The notes beneath the pieces are model-generated. The model did not search any database. It was not told the DNA's origin and worked only from the letters and a program-made list of their open reading frames with translations. A stretch of DNA of 64,000 nt, from NCBI RefSeq assembly GCF_003601925.1, contig NZ_QZWH01000006.1:372001-436000 (forward strand). Direction: 5' to 3'. Each line of letters begins with the position of its first letter. Position 1 is the first letter of the stretch. The stretch is from Buttiauxella izardii (GTDB lineage: Bacteria > Pseudomonadota > Gammaproteobacteria > Enterobacterales > Enterobacteriaceae). The translations under genes and the position numbers were made by a program. Positions 60,369 through 64,000 of the stretch are shown one piece after another.

Positions 60369-61678
60369 CACACACCTCTCTGCCACGGGAAATTAAGTGC
60401 GAGGCGTGCCATGGTGCTGACGGCAACTTCCATCACTTTTTCATCAAAATCAAACTTCTCATTGTGATGTCCGGCGCTCAATTCGGTGCCGAACACCATG
60501 TAAGAGGCTTTGCCGCCTTGCTCCTGCACACGCGCCATCATGAGCGTCGCATCCTCAGAACCGGCTGCGCCTTTAACGGTGTCGACCACTTCGTTTACGC
60601 CGTTCACCTCTAACGCCTGTTGGTGGATAAACGCCACCCATTCTGGCGATGGCACGCTGCTGGTCGCCGCACCCATTAACTTCACGTCAGCTTCGATGCC
60701 ATACATCGTTGCCGTGCCGCGAATAATTTCCTGTGCCCGGTCAAAGACATAGTCATTGATTGCGCTGGTTTCGCCGCGGGTTTCTACTTTCAATAACGCC
60801 TGTGCAGGCACCACGTTGCGCCCGCTGCCCGCCTGCAAAACGCCGACGTTAACGCGTGATGCGCCCGCACTGTGCGGCGCGATGCTGTGCAAAGCCAATG
60901 CGGTTTGCGCGGCGGCGAGCAGGGCGTTACGGCCTTCTTCCGGCTTGCCGCCCGCATGTGCCGCGACACCGGTAAATTCCACATCAAACTTGGTGGTTGC
61001 CATAAAGTTATCGCTGCCGCACACCACGGTGCCGGAAGGGATGCCAGTGCCGATGTGGATCGCCGTAAAGTAGTCGATGTTATCAAGCGCACCGGCTGCC
61101 ACCATGGCGCGAGCGCCGCGTGTGCCTTCTTCGGCGGGCTGGAAAATGAGTTTGATGGTGCCGTTTAACTGGCTGGAAAACTGTTGCAATACCGAGGCTA
61201 ACCCGAGGCCAATCGCCGTGTGTCCGTCATGGCCGCAAGCGTGCATCATTCCGGCATTACACGAAGCAAAACCTTCGGCAAACGGGCGGTGCGCAGGCTT
61301 GAGCATCTCGCCTAAATCCAGTGCGTCCATATCCACGCGAAACGCGAGAGTGGGGCCGGGGCGACCCGTTTCCAAAGTGGCGACAATTCCTGTAAATCCG
61401 CCGGAAAAATGGTGTAGCCATTGCGGCAATGCGCCTTGCTCCAGTGCACGTTGTTCTTCACGCGCCAGCACTTCTGCCGCTGGCAGCCCCATGCGCGCCG
61501 CGTCGTCTACTACTTCACGGCCTAACGCCAGCTGATAACCTAATTGATGTAGTGTCTCAGCCACCAGCGTGGCGGTGCGAAACTCGAGCCAGCCCGATTC
61601 GGCAAAATGGTGAAAATCACGCCGCCAGTGCTGCATGCGCGGAGCCAGTTCATGTACTGCCAGTTCTAATTGCGACAT
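60368..61678 (-). CDS. abgA: p-Aminobenzoyl-glutamate hydrolase subunit A AbgA
   Basis: 436 residues, E. coli length; M20D peptidase. Metal ligands are in [40 protein letters not shown] and the late [18 protein letters not shown]. Catalytic partner of AbgB. First gene of abgABT, divergent from abgR. Start 61678 ([13 protein letters not shown]) follows AGGATGGG. Confidence 0.95.
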   Translation of the reverse strand: MSQLELAVHELAPRMQHWRRDFHHFAESGWLEFRTATLVAETLHQLGYQLALGREVVDDAARMGLPAAEVLAREEQRALEQGALPQWLHHFSGGFTGIVATLETGRPGPTLAFRVDMDALDLGEMLKPAHRPFAEGFASCNAGMMHACGHDGHTAIGLGLASVLQQFSSQLNGTIKLIFQPAEEGTRGARAMVAAGALDNIDYFTAIHIGTGIPSGTVVCGSDNFMATTKFDVEFTGVAAHAGGKPEEGRNALLAAAQTALALHSIAPHSAGASRVNVGVLQAGSGRNVVPAQALLKVETRGETSAINDYVFDRAQEIIRGTATMYGIEADVKLMGAATSSVPSPEWVAFIHQQALEVNGVNEVVDTVKGAAGSEDATLMMARVQEQGGKASYMVFGTELSAGHHNEKFDFDEKVMEVAVSTMARLALNFPWQRGV

Positions 61679-61735
61679 AACCCATCCTGTATAAGCATCT
61701 TCTGTGATCAACTTCACGCTGTGATAGTTTTTACT

Positions 61736-61750
61736 TATCGCTCAGCGATA
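61736..61750. promoter_or_regulatory. Perfect palindrome in the abgA-abgR interval
   Basis: TATCGCTCAGCGATA: 7-bp arms about a central C, 58 bp before abgA and over 100 bp before abgR. Position suits a LysR-type operator for AbgR. Confidence 0.5.
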
Positions 61751-61853
61751 TTTGGTAGTTTTCGCCGTCATGGGATTACCCTGGCACAAGAGTTTGAATT
61801 ACAGTAGATGCTAAATTCTTTCGGCTGATAGCTAATGGTTATCAGGAGGCAAT

Positions 61854-62750
61854 GTGACCTTCCAGGTTAAGCTCCATCAAATCCGCGCGTTCGTGGCGGT
61901 GACGCAAAATGGCAGCATTCGCGGAGCCAGCCGGGCGTTAAATATTTCGCAGCCCGCGCTCACCAAAGCGATAAAAGAATTAGAAGAAGGGATGGCGGCG
62001 CGGCTGTTCATTCGGCGCAGCCAGGGCGTGGCGTTGACCGAATGCGGTGAAAGTTTTTACTCCCACGCACGCTTGATTCTTGAAGAGTTACGCGCTGCTC
62101 AGGAAGATATTTTGCAGCGTCAGGGGCAACTGGCCGGGCAAATCAATATCGGTTTGGGGGCGAGTGTTTCCCGCACATTAATGCCGCCGGTTATCACTGC
62201 GTTTCATCAAAAACACCCGCAAGTGAAAGTGCGCATTATGGAAGGGCAACTGGTGTCGATGATCAACTCCCTGCGCCAGGGCGAACTGGATTTCACCATC
62301 AACACCTATTATCAGGGGCCATACGACCAGGAATTTACCTTTGAACGGCTGTTTGAAAAACCGTTCGCCATCTTTGGTCGTGAAGATCACCCGGCAATTA
62401 ACGCCACATCAATAAAAGAACTGCTGCACTACAACTGGACGCTACCCACGCCACGCGGCAGTTATTACAAACAACTGGAAGAGTTATTCCATAAGCGTTC
62501 AGAAATTCCCAATGTCAGCGTATTCTGCGAAACCTTTTCGGCCTGCATCAGCCTGGTGGCACAAAGTGATTTCCTCAGTATTTTGCCCGCAGAACTCGGC
62601 CACGATCCGTTATTGGCGCACAGACTCAAACAAATCAAAGTCGTCGAAACGCTACCGAATGCCACTTACTATTTGATTCAGCGGCGTGATGTTACCCAGG
62701 CACCGTTAACCACTGCGCTTATCAATCAGTTTCGTCGCGAATGCCGTTGA
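61854..62750 (+). CDS. abgR: LysR-type regulator AbgR
   Basis: 298 residues. Helix-turn-helix VTQNGSIRGASRALNISQPA, then the LysR effector domain (RIMEGQLVSMINSLRQGELD, TFSACISLVAQSDFLSILPA). GTG start at 61854, directly after AGGAGG. It controls the divergent abgABT operon. Confidence 0.94.
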   Translation: MTFQVKLHQIRAFVAVTQNGSIRGASRALNISQPALTKAIKELEEGMAARLFIRRSQGVALTECGESFYSHARLILEELRAAQEDILQRQGQLAGQINIGLGASVSRTLMPPVITAFHQKHPQVKVRIMEGQLVSMINSLRQGELDFTINTYYQGPYDQEFTFERLFEKPFAIFGREDHPAINATSIKELLHYNWTLPTPRGSYYKQLEELFHKRSEIPNVSVFCETFSACISLVAQSDFLSILPAELGHDPLLAHRLKQIKVVETLPNATYYLIQRRDVTQAPLTTALINQFRRECR

Positions 62751-62807
62751 GCCACGGCACATCGGCGGCTATAGTGACTCCTGAATAAAGCCTGGAGGAT
62801 TTTGCTC

Positions 62808-63371
62808 ATGAACCTTGACGAAAAATCGCTGTTTCTCGACGCGATGGAAGACGTGAAACCGCTGAAAGATTGCAACCGCAGCCAGTGGTTAAAACCGGTC
62901 AAAGAGAAGGTGGTGCAAAAGCCCGACACGCTGCAGTTAGATAACTTTCTCACCACCGGTTTTCTGGAAATTATTCCGCTCGCCGCACCGCTGGAATTTA
63001 AGCGTGAAGGGCTACAAACCGGCGTGCTGGATAAACTGCGACACGGAAAATACAAACAGGAAGCGAGCCTGAACCTGATTCGCCAGCCCGTTGAAAAGTG
63101 CCGTCAGATGCTTTTTGCCTATATTCAGGAAGCCAAAAAAGATGGTTTGCGTAATTTGCTGATCGTTCATGGCAAAGGGCGCGACGATGAATCTCATGCC
63201 AATATTGTGCGCAGTTACGTCGCCCGCTGGCTGGTGGAATTTGAAGACGTGCAGGCGTTTTGCAGCGCCATGCCGCATCACGGCGGCAGCGGGGCGTGTT
63301 ATGTGGCGCTCAAAAAATCCGAACAGGCGAAAGCCGAGAACTGGGAACGCCACGCCAAACGCAGCCGTTGA
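62808..63371 (+). CDS. smrA: Smr-domain DNA endonuclease SmrA
   Basis: 187 residues, the length of E. coli SmrA (YdaL). A C-terminal Smr domain (about 85-175) holds RNLLIVHGKGRDDESHANIV and CSAMPHHGGSGACYVALKK; the E. coli protein nicks DNA in vitro. GGAGG sits 9 bases before ATG 62808 (a TTG at 62802 is too close to it). Neighbour of abgR as in E. coli. Confidence 0.94.
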   Translation: MNLDEKSLFLDAMEDVKPLKDCNRSQWLKPVKEKVVQKPDTLQLDNFLTTGFLEIIPLAAPLEFKREGLQTGVLDKLRHGKYKQEASLNLIRQPVEKCRQMLFAYIQEAKKDGLRNLLIVHGKGRDDESHANIVRSYVARWLVEFEDVQAFCSAMPHHGGSGACYVALKKSEQAKAENWERHAKRSR

Positions 63372-63374
63372 GCT

Positions 63375-63404
63375 GCTTTCAGCTAATCAGCTTTCAACTA
63401 ATCT
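63375..63404. repeat. Two-copy 15-bp tandem repeat
   Basis: GCTTTCAGCTAATCA followed directly by GCTTTCAACTAATCT (13 of 15 identical), right after the smrA stop and running into the last codons of the convergent regulator. Confidence 0.6.
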
Positions 63405-64000
63405 GATTTTAACAACAACGACAACTCTTCTGCCGCTTTCAATAATTCCGGCAACACGCGGCTGCGCAACTCCTGCGCGGAAACTTGCCCGGCGTGAACA
63501 CCAACGTTTAACGCCGCAACCACTGCGCCTTCAGGGTTAACCAACGGCACCGCAATTGATCGCAATCCCATCTCCAGTTCCTGATCGTTAAGCGCGTAGC
63601 CTTGCTGGCGCACGCGTTTTAACTCCTCACGAAGTTTACTCACCGAATCCACCGTCTGCGGCGTGTAGCGAATCATCGTAATGCGCGCCAGGAAATCATT
63701 GAGCTGTTCTTCCGGCAAATAACTCAGCAACACGCGCCCCATCGACGTTGACCATGCGGGCAAGCGGCTGCCGATATCCAAATCAATCGTCATGATGCGC
63801 GAGCTGGAAGCGCGGGCGATATACAGAATATCGTCGCCATCCAGCGTAGCAATCGAGCAGGATTCATTGAGCATTTCGCTCAAATGTTTCAGCACCGGTT
63901 GCGTCGATTTTGCCAGCGGTGTGGACGCCAGATAAGCGTGGCCGAGAGATAAAATTCGTGGACGCAACTGGTAGTTTTTACCGTCATCCGCGTAAACAAA
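63398..64000 (-). CDS. IclR-family regulator, 5' end outside window
   Basis: At least 200 residues; the frame stays open to the window edge (...FVYADDGKNYQLRPRILSLG...), so the N-terminal winged helix lies outside. What is seen is the IclR effector domain: CSIATLDGDDILYIARASSS, LPAWSTSMGRVLLSYLPEEQ, YALNDQELEMGLRSIAVPLV. Spacing and the NYQLRPRILSLGHAYL linker resemble the PcaR/PcaU/PobR branch that controls aromatic acid degradation; the target is unknown without upstream sequence. Confidence 0.85.
   Translation of the reverse strand, partial: FVYADDGKNYQLRPRILSLGHAYLASTPLAKSTQPVLKHLSEMLNESCSIATLDGDDILYIARASSSRIMTIDLDIGSRLPAWSTSMGRVLLSYLPEEQLNDFLARITMIRYTPQTVDSVSKLREELKRVRQQGYALNDQELEMGLRSIAVPLVNPEGAVVAALNVGVHAGQVSAQELRSRVLPELLKAAEELSLLLKSD

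Overview
The window is a stretch of enterobacterial chromosome close to the replication terminus. Nearly every gene has a recognisable counterpart in Escherichia coli or Salmonella: tus with an adjacent Ter site, fumA-fumC-manA, rstA-rstB, pntAB, fnr, mlc, malIXY, the ynf DMSO-reductase-like operon, and an OsmU importer placed as in Salmonella. It is not E. coli. lacI-lacZ sit beside nhoA-pptA without lacY or lacA, there is a fasciclin/ECF sigma/anti-sigma unit and an M32 carboxypeptidase, and the gene order is reshuffled. A member of the Enterobacteriaceae such as Buttiauxella, Kluyvera, Enterobacter or a relative fits; genus cannot be fixed from this sequence alone. I see no prophage, insertion sequence, CRISPR array, rRNA or tRNA.

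Layout. 1-5 kb: a truncated fasciclin protein, ECF sigma and membrane anti-sigma, asparagine permease ansP, and three small envelope genes without clear names. 5-9.4 kb: lacZ and lacI with a lac control region laid out like that of E. coli. 9.4-14.5 kb: nhoA, pptA, tqsA, the spermidine exporter mdtJI with a 34-codon leader ORF (mdtU), ydgD, the 27-residue ydgU, and acid-shock gene asr flanked by two 105-bp ERIC-like palindromes. 14.7-22 kb: M32 carboxypeptidase, ynfM/ynfL, mlc, bioD2, clcB. 22-31 kb: osmVWXY, then dmsD-ynfHGF (transcribed ynfF to dmsD) and ynfD. 31-38 kb: ynfC, a YfeH-like transporter, add, and malYX/malI. 38-45 kb: ydgA, manA, fumA, fumC, tus/Ter. 45-54 kb: rstB, rstA, folM, ydgI, ydgH, pntAB. 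54-64 kb: a chromosomal hok/mok/sok type I toxin locus, uspE, fnr, ogt, abgTBA/abgR, smrA and a truncated IclR regulator.

Functional links. The RstBA two-component system encoded at 45-47 kb has a plausible target box upstream of asr at 14.7 kb, and rstA itself has a PhoP-box-like site. FNR (55.9 kb) has a 9/10 consensus site in front of its own gene and probably controls the ynfFGH-dmsD anaerobic reductase. Mlc and MalI have palindromic operators in front of their own genes; lacI/lacZ have CRP, O1 and O2 sites at E. coli-like spacings.

Most of the window is conserved core chromosome. The parts most worth a second look are the hok/sok locus, the mdtU leader ORF, the ERIC-like element inside the asr leader, the repeat-expanded Asr, the block rearrangement around the terminus, and the unnamed small envelope genes at 3.5-5 kb.
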